A stretch of 64,000 nt of DNA from Candidatus Defluviicoccus seviourii (GTDB lineage: Bacteria; Pseudomonadota; Alphaproteobacteria; Rhodospirillales; Defluviicoccaceae). The stretch lies in assembly GCA_900609035.2 (NCBI GenBank), contig UXAT02000001.1:1-64000 (forward strand), given 5' to 3'. Shown here piece after piece: positions 36,251-48,704 of this stretch. Under the pieces are notes generated by a model, which was given only the letters and a program-made list of their open reading frames with translations, made no database searches and had not been told where the DNA came from. The translations under genes were made by a program, and so were the position numbers. Every line of letters starts with the position of its first letter. Within the stretch, counting starts at the first letter, position 1.

Positions 36251-36317
36251 CAACGTTGAGCGGGTCCGGAACAACACGCCGCTGGCGGCAGCCTTAAGCC
36301 CGCCATTCGCTGTGCGA

Positions 36318-36345
36318 TTGACAGAGGGGGGCAAATCTCTAGATT
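36318..36345 (+). promoter_or_regulatory. sigma-70-type promoter of tRNA-Leu
   Basis: TTGACA at 36318-36323, 16-base spacer, TAGATT at 36340-36345. The expected start is near 36352, about 50 bases before the tRNA. Confidence 0.6.
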
Positions 36346-36400
36346 GCCTAAGCCTCGCCAGCATGCGACAGCGCGCGGCTGCGACCATCAGGACGGCGGC

Positions 36401-36485
36401 GCGGGCGTGGTGGAACTGGTAGACACGCAGGTTTTAGGTACCTGTGACGCAAGTCGTGGGGGTTCGACTCCCTCCGCCCGCACCA
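36401..36485 (+). tRNA. tRNA-Leu (anticodon TAG)
   Basis: Acceptor stem GCGGGCG (36401-36407) pairs with CGCCCGC (36475-36481); A discriminator and encoded CCA at 36483-36485. The anticodon arm CAGGT-TTTAGGT-ACCTG gives anticodon TAG. A long variable arm (class II) and the GGTTCGACTCC T-arm are present, as required for tRNA-Leu. Confidence 0.97.
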
Positions 36486-36574
36486 CAACACTGACGCCAG
36501 CCCGCCGTGGCGCAGGGCGCCGTTCGATCCAGCAACGAGTTCCGTAACAACCATTGGCAGGGTGCCGCTTACCG

Positions 36575-38158
36575 ATGCAGGTTTCCGAAACGCGAACAAA
36601 GGGTTTGCTCCACGAATTCAAGGTAGCGGTTCCGGCTGCCGACCTCGAAGCGAAACTCGCCAAACGCTTAAACGAACTGGCGCGCAGTGCCGCGATCAAG
36701 GGCTTCCGCCCCGGCAAGGTTCCGGTCGCGATGCTGCGCAAGAAGTATGGCCTGGCTTTGAAGGCAGAGATCGTCGAGGAGACGATCAACGACAGCTCGG
36801 CGGCGCTGATGCAGGAGCGGGGGCTGCGCCCGGCACTCCAGCCGAAGGTTGAGATCGTCAACAGCGGAACTGAAGGTGATCTCGAATACACGATGGCGAT
36901 CGAGGTCCTGCCGGAGATCACCGCCCCCAACTACGCCGACATCAAGCTCGAGCGTCTGGTTGCCGAGCTCGATGAAGGGGAGGTCGACAGCTCGATCGAG
37001 CGCATCGCCAAGCTGCTGCGCCAGGTTGGGCCGGTGACCGAGGCGAGGCCAGCCGAAACCGGCGATGTCGCGACGGTGGAGATCGCAGCCCCGGAAGGTG
37101 TGCCGCTGCCGGTGCCGGGCGACGGCAAGGAATTCACCTTCGAGATCGGCGCCGAGGAGGGAGCGCCTGCGGCCCTGAACGAGGGGGTGATCGGCCTCAG
37201 CCTCGGCGAGCAGCGCGAGATCGCGATCGAATTGCCGGCGGATCATGCCGATCCGGCATTTGCCGGCAGCCGGCAGACCTATCAAGTCACGCTCAAGGAA
37301 CTGAAGGCGTTCGAACCACTGCAGGCCGACGATGCCATGGCGCAACGGCTGGGCGCCGCTACGCTTGAGGATCTGAAGACCACGATCCGCGATCGACAGG
37401 CGCGCGAGCTTAAAGAACACACGCGCCAGCGTCTCAAGCGCGACCTGCTTGACTGTCTTGCCGGCCTCTACGCCTTCGACGTGCCGGGTGGGCTGGTCGA
37501 GCGCGAGTATGCCCAGATTGTCCGCCAGATGGCGCCGCAGCCGCTCGATCAGGGCGAAGCGCACGAGCATGAACATGAGCATACCCATGCCGGGGAGCAC
37601 ACGCATGAACATGCTCACGCGCACGATGATGAGCATGTGCATGCGCACGATGACGAGCCCGGGCATGCGCATGACGACGAGCCCGGGCATGTGCACGGGC
37701 CCGGCTGTGGCCACGAGCACGCACACGACGACGAGCACGCGCAGGCGGCCGCGGGTGACGCCGCACTGAGCGACGAGCAACGGGCCGAATATCGGGCACT
37801 GGCGCAGCGGCGAGTCCGCCTCGGTCTCGTCCTTGCCGAAGTCGGGCGGCAGAACAGCGTGCGTCTGACACCGGAAGAGGTCGGCAAGGCGATCAGCATT
37901 GAAGCCAGGAAGTACCCGGGTCAGGAACGGATGGTGCTAGACTTCTTCCGCAAGAATGAGGCCGCGCGCGAGGCCTTGGCGGCCCCGCTGCTCGAAGACA
38001 AGATCGTCGATTTCATGCTCGAGCTGGCCACCATCAGCGAGCGCCCGGTCACCTCGGCCGAACTCGTGGCGGGACAGAAAGAGGCGATCGAATCCGACAC
38101 GGCCACTGCCCTTGACCCGGCGACCGCTGCGAGCCCACCTCAAGAGCAACAGGAGTAA
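36575..38158 (+). CDS. tig: trigger factor with a histidine-rich insertion
   Basis: Ribosome-bound chaperone and peptidyl-prolyl isomerase for nascent chains. ATG 36575 starts MQVSETRTKGLLHEFKVAVP; the ribosome-binding signature GFRPGKVP is near residue 45, and the PPIase domain lies at about 150-250. The C-terminal chaperone arm is interrupted at residues 330-388 by 59 residues containing 21 His, many Asp/Glu and one Cys (HEHEHEHTH, EHAHAHDDEHVHAH, GPGCGHEHAHDDEH). With it the protein has 527 residues against the usual 430-450. The insertion may bind Ni, Zn or Cu, as the His-rich tail of SlyD does. The frame is open and both flanks are conserved, so the gene is functional. Confidence 0.95.
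   Translation: MQVSETRTKGLLHEFKVAVPAADLEAKLAKRLNELARSAAIKGFRPGKVPVAMLRKKYGLALKAEIVEETINDSSAALMQERGLRPALQPKVEIVNSGTEGDLEYTMAIEVLPEITAPNYADIKLERLVAELDEGEVDSSIERIAKLLRQVGPVTEARPAETGDVATVEIAAPEGVPLPVPGDGKEFTFEIGAEEGAPAALNEGVIGLSLGEQREIAIELPADHADPAFAGSRQTYQVTLKELKAFEPLQADDAMAQRLGAATLEDLKTTIRDRQARELKEHTRQRLKRDLLDCLAGLYAFDVPGGLVEREYAQIVRQMAPQPLDQGEAHEHEHEHTHAGEHTHEHAHAHDDEHVHAHDDEPGHAHDDEPGHVHGPGCGHEHAHDDEHAQAAAGDAALSDEQRAEYRALAQRRVRLGLVLAEVGRQNSVRLTPEEVGKAISIEARKYPGQERMVLDFFRKNEAAREALAAPLLEDKIVDFMLELATISERPVTSAELVAGQKEAIESDTATALDPATAASPPQEQQE
37562..37738 (+). repeat. low-complexity tract encoding the His-rich insertion
   Basis: The 177-base tract consists of CAT/CAC, GAT/GAC and GAG/GAA codons with internal repeats, such as two copies of GACGAGCCCGGGCATG. 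It probably expanded by slippage or unequal exchange. Confidence 0.8.
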
Positions 38159-38281
38159 CCCCGAACCTACAGACGGCACGCAGCCGGGCATGTCCGCCGA
38201 GCACGGGCGCCAGGAGCCAGCGCCGAAGACCGGCATGTGTATGATGTCGCGGAAACCGAACCCAGTCGGAAGCGGAGAGCA

Positions 38282-38944
38282 ATGATCAACGAATTCGATA
38301 CGCGGATGAATACGCTCGTGCCGATGGTCGTGGAAACGACGAACCGTGGCGAGCGCGCTTATGACATTTATTCGCGGTTGTTGAAGGAGCGGATTGTTTT
38401 CTTGACCGGTCCGGTCAACGACGCCGTGGCCAGCTTGATTTGCGCGCAGTTACTGTTCCTGGAGTCGGAGAACCCGGCGAAGGACATTTCCTTCTACATC
38501 AATTCGCCGGGCGGACTGGTGACTGCGGGCCTCGCGATCTACGACACGATGCAATATATCCGCCCCGATGTCTCGACCGTGTGCATCGGCCAGGCAGCGT
38601 CGATGGGCTCGCTGTTGCTGGCCGCCGGTGCCGACGGCAAGCGGTACGCGTTGCCGAACTCGCGGATCATGGTGCACCAGCCATCGGGTGGCGCTCAGGG
38701 CCAGGCGACCGATATCGAGATTCAGGCGCGCGAGATTCTGGCGCTCAAGGCGCGCCTGAACCTGATTTACGTAAAACACACGAAACAGGCGTTAGATGTG
38801 ATCGAGAACGCCGTCGATCGCGACCGCTTCATGAGCCCCGACGAGGCGAAAGCGTTCGGCATCGTCGATGAGGTTGTCGCGAGCAGACCGAGAACCGAGG
38901 AGGCCGATGAGCGCGCTGGCGCCGCAAAACCGCAGCGCACTTAA
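38282..38944 (+). CDS. clpP: ATP-dependent Clp protease proteolytic subunit
   Basis: Serine peptidase that forms the 14-subunit chamber of ClpXP and ClpAP. 220 residues from ATG 38282 ([18 protein letters not shown]). Catalytic Ser107 is in [11 protein letters not shown], His in [17 protein letters not shown], and the Asp is located further on. The frame is open from 38237, but the chosen ATG matches the family start. Between tig and clpX in the conserved order; clpX is separated by 184 bases and may have its own promoter. Confidence 0.97.
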   Translation: MINEFDTRMNTLVPMVVETTNRGERAYDIYSRLLKERIVFLTGPVNDAVASLICAQLLFLESENPAKDISFYINSPGGLVTAGLAIYDTMQYIRPDVSTVCIGQAASMGSLLLAAGADGKRYALPNSRIMVHQPSGGAQGQATDIEIQAREILALKARLNLIYVKHTKQALDVIENAVDRDRFMSPDEAKAFGIVDEVVASRPRTEEADERAGAAKPQRT

Positions 38945-39128
38945 GCCCCGGGGCGACCGTCACGGCGTAGACTGACTGGCCGGGGCGGACGAAACGGCGA
39001 GGGAATGTGGGCTGTTCGAGGGAGGTGGCGCGGCCAAAGCGCGGAATGGCGCTTTTTGGGGATTGTGCGGAGGTTATAGGCTTGGCTAACATAGACTCTG
39101 AAGATCCAGCTGGTGAACGGGCAAACGC

Positions 39129-40394
39129 ATGAGCAAATCAGCGGGCGGCGAGTCCAAGAACACGCTCTACTGCTCTTTCTGCGGAAAGAGCCAGCATGAG
39201 GTTCGCAAGCTGATCGCCGGGCCGACGGTGTTCATTTGCGACGAGTGCGTCGAACTTTGCATGGACATCATCCGCGAGGAGCACAAGAACGGCCTCGTGA
39301 AGTCCGGCGATGGCGTGCCGACGCCGAACGAGATTTGCGGCGTTCTCAATGACTATGTCATCGGCCAGGACCGCGCGAAGAAGGTGCTCTCGGTCGCCGT
39401 TCACAATCACTACAAGCGGATCAACCACGGCACGAAGAACAACGACGTCGAGCTGGCGAAGTCGAACATCCTTTTGATCGGCCCGACCGGGTGCGGCAAG
39501 ACGCTGCTGGCGCAGACGCTGGCGCGCATTCTCGACGTGCCGTTCACGATGGCGGATGCGACGACGCTCACCGAAGCCGGCTACGTCGGCGAAGACGTCG
39601 AGAACATCATCCTCAAGCTTCTGCAGGCGGCCGACTATAACGTCGAGCGGGCGCAGCGCGGCATCGTTTACATCGATGAGGTCGACAAGATCTCGCGCAA
39701 GTCTGACAACCCCTCGATTACCCGCGACGTCTCCGGCGAAGGCGTGCAGCAGGCGCTCCTTAAGATCATGGAAGGCACCATCGCCAGTGTGCCGCCGCAG
39801 GGGGGCCGGAAGCATCCGCAGCAGGAGTTTCTGCAGGTCGATACGACCAATATCTTGTTCATCTGCGGCGGCGCCTTCTCGGGTCTTGAGCGGATCATTT
39901 CCGCGCGTACCAAGGGAACGACGATCGGCTTTGGCGCTGACGTGCGCGCTCCCGACGAACGGCCAACCGGCGAGATTCTGAAAGGCGTCGAGCCTGAGGA
40001 CCTGCTCAAGTTCGGCCTCATCCCGGAGTTCATCGGCCGGCTGCCGGTCATCGCGACCCTGGGCGACCTCGATGAGGAGGCACTGGTCGACATTCTGACC
40101 AAGCCGAAGAACGCGCTCGTCAAGCAGTACCAGCGCCTGTTCGAGATGGAGAGCGTCCGCCTTCAGTTTACCGAGCCGGCACTGCGCGGCGTTGCCCGCC
40201 GTGCCGTGGTCCGCAAGACCGGCGCCCGCGGCCTGCGCTCGATCATGGAGAGCATCTTGCTCGATATCATGTTCGAGCTCCCCGGCCTGGAAGGGGTCGA
40301 GGAGGTCGTCGTCAACCGCGAAGTGGCGGAAGAGTTGGCCAAGCCGCTCCTTATCTATGCGGATCGCCGCGGCGACGTCGGCAGCAGCGCTTAA
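39129..40394 (+). CDS. clpX: ATP-dependent Clp protease ATP-binding subunit ClpX
   Basis: AAA+ unfoldase that feeds substrates to ClpP. 421 residues. The N-terminal zinc-binding domain has four Cys (YCSFCGKSQ, then [10 protein letters not shown]). Walker A is [15 protein letters not shown], Walker [10 protein letters not shown], and the sensor and pore residues (GYVGEDVE) are present. It is a typical full-length ClpX. The lon gene follows after 241 bases. Confidence 0.98.
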   Translation: MSKSAGGESKNTLYCSFCGKSQHEVRKLIAGPTVFICDECVELCMDIIREEHKNGLVKSGDGVPTPNEICGVLNDYVIGQDRAKKVLSVAVHNHYKRINHGTKNNDVELAKSNILLIGPTGCGKTLLAQTLARILDVPFTMADATTLTEAGYVGEDVENIILKLLQAADYNVERAQRGIVYIDEVDKISRKSDNPSITRDVSGEGVQQALLKIMEGTIASVPPQGGRKHPQQEFLQVDTTNILFICGGAFSGLERIISARTKGTTIGFGADVRAPDERPTGEILKGVEPEDLLKFGLIPEFIGRLPVIATLGDLDEEALVDILTKPKNALVKQYQRLFEMESVRLQFTEPALRGVARRAVVRKTGARGLRSIMESILLDIMFELPGLEGVEEVVVNREVAEELAKPLLIYADRRGDVGSSA

Positions 40395-40635
40395 GCGCAG
40401 CAGGCCCTCGGGCGAGCCAAGCCCGCGCGGCAGTGGCGCTGCACACCAACACGATGCGCACGTGCGCATTCGGCACAAACGTATGGTAGCAGGCGTTGGT
40501 GCCGGCGCGCGAGGGCTGGAATGCCGCCCGGCACCTTGACCGGGGCGGCATCCACGACCACTATCTGAGGAGGCGGGCGCGCCGCCTTCCGTGCGCTCTT
40601 CCCTAAGGTCCCTCGAACGAAGGGTGTAACCACTC

Positions 40636-43044
<2,409 letters not shown>

Positions 43045-43055
43045 TGCGGCCGGCA

Positions 43056-43089
43056 CCTGCCAGCGCATGCTCACGCATGCGCTGGCAGG
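43056..43089 (+). terminator. perfect 15-bp hairpin after lon
   Basis: CCTGCCAGCGCATGC (43056-43070) pairs fully with GCATGCGCTGGCAGG (43075-43089) around a 4-base loop. It starts 12 bases after the lon stop. There is no T tract, so it may stop transcription weakly, or protect the mRNA 3' end. Confidence 0.55.
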
Positions 43090-43139
43090 GCGGGCCAGCC
43101 CCCGAACGGGTGGAAGACGACCAGCAAGCGGTTAAGTGC

Positions 43140-43169
43140 TTGACCGAATCGCTTTGTTTGACCTAGTTT
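43140..43169 (+). promoter_or_regulatory. likely promoter of the HU gene
   Basis: TTGACC at 43140-43145, an 18-base spacer, and TAGTTT at 43164-43169, about 85 bases before the HU start. The -10 match is modest. Confidence 0.35.
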
Positions 43170-43251
43170 TGCACCCAACAACCACCGGTAATAGGTGACA
43201 GCGTAGAGTCGCTTGTATCGGCCATATCAACGACCCTTTCGGGGGGCTTCG

Positions 43252-43524
43252 ATGACCAAGAATGATCTGATTTCCTCCATCGCCACCTCAACCGGGCTCG
43301 ATCGCAAGGATGCCGGTCGCGCTGTCGAAGGCATGTTGGCCGCAATTACCGATGCGCTGAAGGACGGCGCCGAGGTTCGGCTGGCAGGGTTCGGCACGTT
43401 TACCGTATCGGAGCGGGCGGCCTCAAAGGGGCGGGATCCGCGGACGGGTGAGGCGATTGATATCAGCGCCTCTAAGCAGGCCAAGTTCCGTCCGAGCAAA
43501 GCGCTCAAAGACGCACTGAACTGA
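43252..43524 (+). CDS. hup: DNA-binding protein HU
   Basis: Small nucleoid protein (90 residues) that bends DNA as a dimer. The family signature GFGTFTVSERAASKGRDPRTG is split here as GFGTFTV, then RDPRTGEAIDI, with the C-terminal FRPSKALKDAL. ATG 43252 follows a GGGGGG-rich ribosome site; the frame is open to 43213. Position after lon is conserved. A GC-rich hairpin (stem CCCGCC 43546-43551 with GGCGGG 43575-43580) lies past the stop and may act as terminator. Confidence 0.96.
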   Translation: MTKNDLISSIATSTGLDRKDAGRAVEGMLAAITDALKDGAEVRLAGFGTFTVSERAASKGRDPRTGEAIDISASKQAKFRPSKALKDALN

Positions 43525-43697
43525 CGCGCATGCGGCCTTAAGCGGCCCGCCGGCCCGGTACCAGCCGCGGCCGGGGCGGGTGCTTTGGCGCGAGCGCTGG
43601 CTTGACGCCAGCGGCGCGGCTTGTCACTCTCCTTTGCGTGCCATGCCTCGTGCGCGCCGCACGCCGTCAGGGGTGCGGGCGTTCAAGGTGTAGCCGC

Positions 43698-43770
43698 GGG
43701 CGGTTAGCTCAGCCGGGAGAGCGCCACGTTTACACCGTGGATGTCGGCGGTTCGAACCCGTCACCGCCCA
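43698..43770 (+). tRNA. tRNA-Val (anticodon TAC)
   Basis: Acceptor GGGCGGT (43698-43704) pairs with ACCGCCC (43763-43769), with A as discriminator. The anticodon arm CCACG-TTTACAC-CGTGG gives TAC. The CCA end is not encoded (the next bases are CGG), so it must be added after transcription. Confidence 0.96.
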
Positions 43771-43817
43771 CGGGTATTTGCGCCAAGGCCTGGCAGCCAA
43801 CGCTGCGGGCCGCTCGC

Positions 43818-43846
43818 TTGACAGCCGGCACCTGCGGGGTTAGACC
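43818..43846 (+). promoter_or_regulatory. sigma-70-type promoter of tRNA-Asp
   Basis: TTGACA at 43818-43823, 17-base spacer, TAGACC at 43841-43846; start expected near 43853, about 20 bases before the tRNA. It may also feed the nuo operon, whose first gene starts 60 bases past the tRNA. Confidence 0.55.
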
Positions 43847-43873
43847 AGCCTCCGACCTCGGGCACCACGCTTC

Positions 43874-43950
<77 letters not shown>

Positions 43951-44010
43951 TGCTGTCGTGATGGGCCCGCCCGGCACTCTCTCCCATCGGGACGGCCGAA
44001 GAGATCGGAA

Positions 44011-44376
44011 ATGGATACGCTCCTCGCCGAATATCTGCCCATCCTCATCTTTCTTGGCATCGCGATCGTCATTGCCGGCGGAGCCGTGGTCGCATCCTAC
44101 ATCGTTGGGGGCGAACGACCGGATGCCGACAAGAACGCTGCCTACGAATGCGGTTTTGATGCATTCGAGGACTCGCGCGGGCAGTTCGACGTGCGATTTT
44201 ACCTCGTGGCGATCTTGTTCATCATCTTCGATCTTGAGGTGGCCTTCCTCTTTCCGTGGGCAGTGTCGCTGGGCACAATCGGCGCCTTTGGCTTCTGGTC
44301 GATGATGCTCTTTCTCGGCGTGCTGACGGTTGGTTTCATCTACGAGTGGCGAAAGGGCGCCCTGGAATGGGAATAG
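44011..44376 (+). CDS. nuoA: NADH-quinone oxidoreductase subunit A
   Basis: Membrane subunit of complex I, 121 residues with three transmembrane helices (near 8-30, 62-84 and 90-112). The conserved loop [20 protein letters not shown] is present, including the Cys used to test the quinone-site conformation. First gene of the 14-gene nuo operon. Its last 10 bases overlap nuoB. Confidence 0.97.
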   Translation: MDTLLAEYLPILIFLGIAIVIAGGAVVASYIVGGERPDADKNAAYECGFDAFEDSRGQFDVRFYLVAILFIIFDLEVAFLFPWAVSLGTIGAFGFWSMMLFLGVLTVGFIYEWRKGALEWE

Positions 44377-44924
44377 CGCCGACACAGCCGGAGATGGCTT
44401 CCGGCGAAGCCGCGCTGGAAGCGCGCGACGTTGACGCGCTGTGGCGCGGGGTGACGAACGCGATCGAGGATCGCGGCTTTGTCCTGACCCAGGTCGACAA
44501 GCTGGTGAACTGGGCACGAACGGGCTCGCTGTGGCCGATGACCTTCGGCCTGGCCTGCTGCGCCATCGAGATGATGCACTGCTATGTCAGCCGCTATGAC
44601 CTCGACCGCTTCGGCGTGGTGCCGCGGCCCAGCCCGCGGCAGTCGGACGTCATCATCGTCGCGGGAACGCTGACCAACAAAATGGCGCCGGCATTCCGCC
44701 GCGTGTACGACCAGATGGCCGAGCCGCGCTACGTCATCTCGATGGGCTCATGCGCCAACGGCGGCGGCTATTATCACTATTCCTACTCGGTCGTGCGCGG
44801 ATGCGACCGGGTGGTGCCGGTCGATATCTACGTTCCAGGATGCCCGCCCACGGCCGAGGCGCTCCTCTACGGCATCTTGCAGTTGCAGCGGAAAATCAAA
44901 AGAACCGGGACGCTCTGGCGCTAA
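44367..44924 (+). CDS. nuoB: NADH-quinone oxidoreductase subunit B
   Basis: Carries cluster N2, the last iron-sulfur cluster before quinone. The cysteine motifs are intact: [35 protein letters not shown] and [14 protein letters not shown] 44367 gives 185 residues and overlaps nuoA; ATG 44394 is possible. Longer open sequence upstream lies in nuoA and is not coding in this frame. Confidence 0.97.
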   Translation: MGIAPTQPEMASGEAALEARDVDALWRGVTNAIEDRGFVLTQVDKLVNWARTGSLWPMTFGLACCAIEMMHCYVSRYDLDRFGVVPRPSPRQSDVIIVAGTLTNKMAPAFRRVYDQMAEPRYVISMGSCANGGGYYHYSYSVVRGCDRVVPVDIYVPGCPPTAEALLYGILQLQRKIKRTGTLWR

Positions 44925-44961
44925 GCCAAGCAAAAGCACGCGCGGCAGGTGGCAATTGCAG

Positions 44962-45567
44962 ATGGATGAACAAGCTCTTCGTGAACTCGGCGAGACCTTG
45001 CAGGCGATCTTCGCCGAGCATGTGCTTGCGGCTGCCGTCGACCGCGGCGAGTTGACGGTAACGGTCGCGCCAGAATCGCTCGTCCGGGTGCTGTCGTTCC
45101 TGCGCGATGACGTCAACTTCCACTTCCGCCAATTGATGGACGTCTGTGGCGTCGACCATCCCGAGCGCGAGAAGCGCTTTGACGTGGTTTACAATCTCCT
45201 CAGCCTGACCCACAACCGCCGCATCCGGGTCAAGGTGATGACCGACGAGCACGAGCCGGTGCCAAGCGTGACCGGCGTCTTCAACTCGGCCAACTGGTGG
45301 GAGCGGGAGACGTGGGACATGTTCGGCATCATGTTTGCCGACCATCCCGACCTGCGGCGCATGCTGTGCGACTACGGCTTCGAAGGCCATCCGTTGCGCA
45401 AAGATTTCCCGCTCACCGGTTACGTCGAGGTCCGCTACGACAATGAGCGCAAGCGGGTCGTTTACGAGCCGGTCAAGCTGGAGCAGGAGTTCCGCAATTT
45501 CGATTTCTTGAGTCCGTGGGAAGGCATCCAGGCATCCCTGCCGGGCGACGAAAAAGCGGGCAGCTGA
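44962..45567 (+). CDS. nuoC: NADH-quinone oxidoreductase subunit C
   Basis: 30-kDa subunit of the peripheral arm, 201 residues from ATG 44962 (a TTG six bases earlier is less likely). The family motif [20 protein letters not shown] and the C-terminal [20 protein letters not shown] are present. It is separate from nuoD, unlike the fused NuoCD of enterics. nuoD follows after 12 bases. Confidence 0.97.
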   Translation: MDEQALRELGETLQAIFAEHVLAAAVDRGELTVTVAPESLVRVLSFLRDDVNFHFRQLMDVCGVDHPEREKRFDVVYNLLSLTHNRRIRVKVMTDEHEPVPSVTGVFNSANWWERETWDMFGIMFADHPDLRRMLCDYGFEGHPLRKDFPLTGYVEVRYDNERKRVVYEPVKLEQEFRNFDFLSPWEGIQASLPGDEKAGS

Positions 45568-45579
45568 GGGACACGGTTG

Positions 45580-46758
45580 ATGGCAGAAACGCAAATCAAG
45601 AACCTGACCATCAATTTCGGGCCGCAGCATCCGTCGGCGCACGGGGTCTTGCGGCTCGTGCTCGAAATGGACGGCGAGGTGATCGAGCGTGCCGATCCGC
45701 ACGTCGGGCTTCTCCACCGCGGCACCGAGAAGCTGATCGAGTACAAGAACTACGTGCAGGCGGTGCCGTATTTCGACCGCCTCGATTACGTCGCACCGCA
45801 GAACCAGGAACACGCGTTCGCCCTCGCGGTCGAGAAGCTGCTGGGAATCACGCCGCCGCTGCGCGGCCAGTACATCCGCGTCCTCTACGCCGAGATCGGC
45901 CGCATCCTCAATCATCTGTTCACCGTGTGCGCATACGCGATGGATATCGGCGCCATGACGCCGATGCTGTGGGGTTTCGAGGAACGCGAACGGCTGATGG
46001 AGTTCTGCGAGCGTGTTTGCGGCGCGCGGTTGCACATGAACTACTTCCGCCCGGGCGGCGTCTCGCAGGATCTGCCCGCCGGCCTGGCCGATGATATCGC
46101 CGCATGGGCGGACGAGTTCCCGCGCTGCATCGATGATCTCGAGGCGTTGCTGACCGAGAATCGAATCTTCAAGCAGCGCTCGGTCGATGTCGGCGCCATC
46201 AGCGCCGAGGACGCCTTTGACCGGGGCTTCTCGGGGCCATGCCTGCGCGCGAGCGGGGTTCCGTGGGATCTGCGCAAGGCACAGCCCTATGATGTCTATG
46301 ACCGGATGGATTTCGACGTGCCGGTCGGCAAGCACGGCGATTGCTACGATCGCTACCTCGTGCGGATGGTTGAGCTCCGGGAGAGCTTGAAGATCATCAA
46401 GCAGTGCCTGAACGAGATGCCGGCTGGCCCGGTCAAGGTCGATGACCGCAAGGTCGCGCCGCCGAAGCGGGGCGAGATGAAGGGATCGATGGAAGCCCTC
46501 ATCCATCACTTCAAGCTGTTCACGGAAGGTTATCACGTGCCGGCCGGAGAAACGTACACCGTCGTCGAGGCGCCCAAGGGTGAGTTCGGGGTCTACCTTG
46601 TCTCCGACGGCTCGAACCGTCCGTACCGGTGCAAGATCCGCCCGCCTGGCTTCGCCCATCTGCAGGCGATGGATTTCCTCACCCGCGGCCACATGCTGGC
46701 CGATGTGGTGGCGGTGCTGGGCTCGCTCGATATTGTGTTCGGGGAGATTGACCGATGA
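45580..46758 (+). CDS. nuoD: NADH-quinone oxidoreductase subunit D
   Basis: 49-kDa subunit that forms the quinone pocket with NuoB. 392 residues from ATG 45580 (TTG 45577 is rejected). Signature sequences are [20 protein letters not shown] at the N-terminus, with the quinone-binding His, and [16 protein letters not shown]. The end overlaps nuoE by 4 bases (ATGA). Confidence 0.97.
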   Translation: MAETQIKNLTINFGPQHPSAHGVLRLVLEMDGEVIERADPHVGLLHRGTEKLIEYKNYVQAVPYFDRLDYVAPQNQEHAFALAVEKLLGITPPLRGQYIRVLYAEIGRILNHLFTVCAYAMDIGAMTPMLWGFEERERLMEFCERVCGARLHMNYFRPGGVSQDLPAGLADDIAAWADEFPRCIDDLEALLTENRIFKQRSVDVGAISAEDAFDRGFSGPCLRASGVPWDLRKAQPYDVYDRMDFDVPVGKHGDCYDRYLVRMVELRESLKIIKQCLNEMPAGPVKVDDRKVAPPKRGEMKGSMEALIHHFKLFTEGYHVPAGETYTVVEAPKGEFGVYLVSDGSNRPYRCKIRPPGFAHLQAMDFLTRGHMLADVVAVLGSLDIVFGEIDR

Positions 46759-47395
46759 GCGCGGCAACGCCGGCGCCGGCAGACGGCACATTCTGCTTCA
46801 CGCCGGAAAACGAGGGCACCGCGCGAGCGATCATCGCCAAGTATCCGCCGCGCCGGCAGGCGAGTGCCGTGCTGCCGCTTCTTGACTTGGCGCAGCGCCA
46901 GAACGGCGGCTGGCTGTCGCAGGCGGCCCTCGATTATGTTGCGCAGTACCTGCAGATGCCGCCGATCCGCGTCTACGAGGTCGCCACCTTCTATACGATG
47001 TTCAACCTCAAGCCGGTCGGCCGCCATCACGTCCAGGTCTGCACCAACCTGCCGTGCTGGCTGCGCGGTTCGGACGCGATCGTCGCTACCTGCCGCAAGC
47101 ACTTGGGCATCGGTCCGGGCGAAACCACGGCCGACGGCGAGTTCACGGTTTCCGAGGTTGAATGCGCGGGTGCCTGCGTCAACGCGCCGATGGTGCAGAT
47201 TGGCGATGATTACTATGAGGATCTGACGGCTGACAGCATGGCCAGCATTCTTGAAACGCTGAAGGCCGGCGGAACGCCGAAACCAGGCTCCCAGAGCGGA
47301 CGGCACAGCTGCGAGCCGGCCGGCGGCGTGACGTCGCTGACCTCGACGCCAGCGGTGCAGCGGTTCTTGGAAAAGAAAGCGGAAGGCAATCGCTG

Positions 47396-47396
<1 letters not shown>
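46755..47396 (+). CDS. nuoE: NADH-quinone oxidoreductase subunit E
   Basis: 24-kDa thioredoxin-like subunit with the 2Fe-2S cluster N1a. Cluster cysteines are in [13 protein letters not shown] and [16 protein letters not shown]. 213 residues, including a C-terminal extension containing SEPAGG-like sequence ([12 protein letters not shown]), usual for alphaproteobacteria. Its stop shares one base with the ATG of nuoF. Confidence 0.96.
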
Positions 47397-48691
<1,295 letters not shown>

Positions 48692-48704
48692 GAAGGGGCG
48701 AAAG

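Noticed and set aside
36401..36485. tRNA-Leu as the site of an integrated element
   Set aside because: The genes downstream are the conserved tig-clpP-clpX block, and no repeat of the tRNA 3' end is seen.
37562..37738. His-rich tract as a sign of a frameshift in tig
   Set aside because: The frame stays open and conserved trigger factor sequence continues on both sides, so it is an insertion and not a frame error.
40535..40566. Heat-shock (RpoH) promoter for lon
   Set aside because: A CTTGAC and a CTATCT-like element are present, but the spacing (about 19 bases) is outside the usual range, so I do not claim it.
44896..46791. 631-codon open frame opposite nuoC and nuoD
   Set aside because: Shadow of two well-conserved complex I genes.
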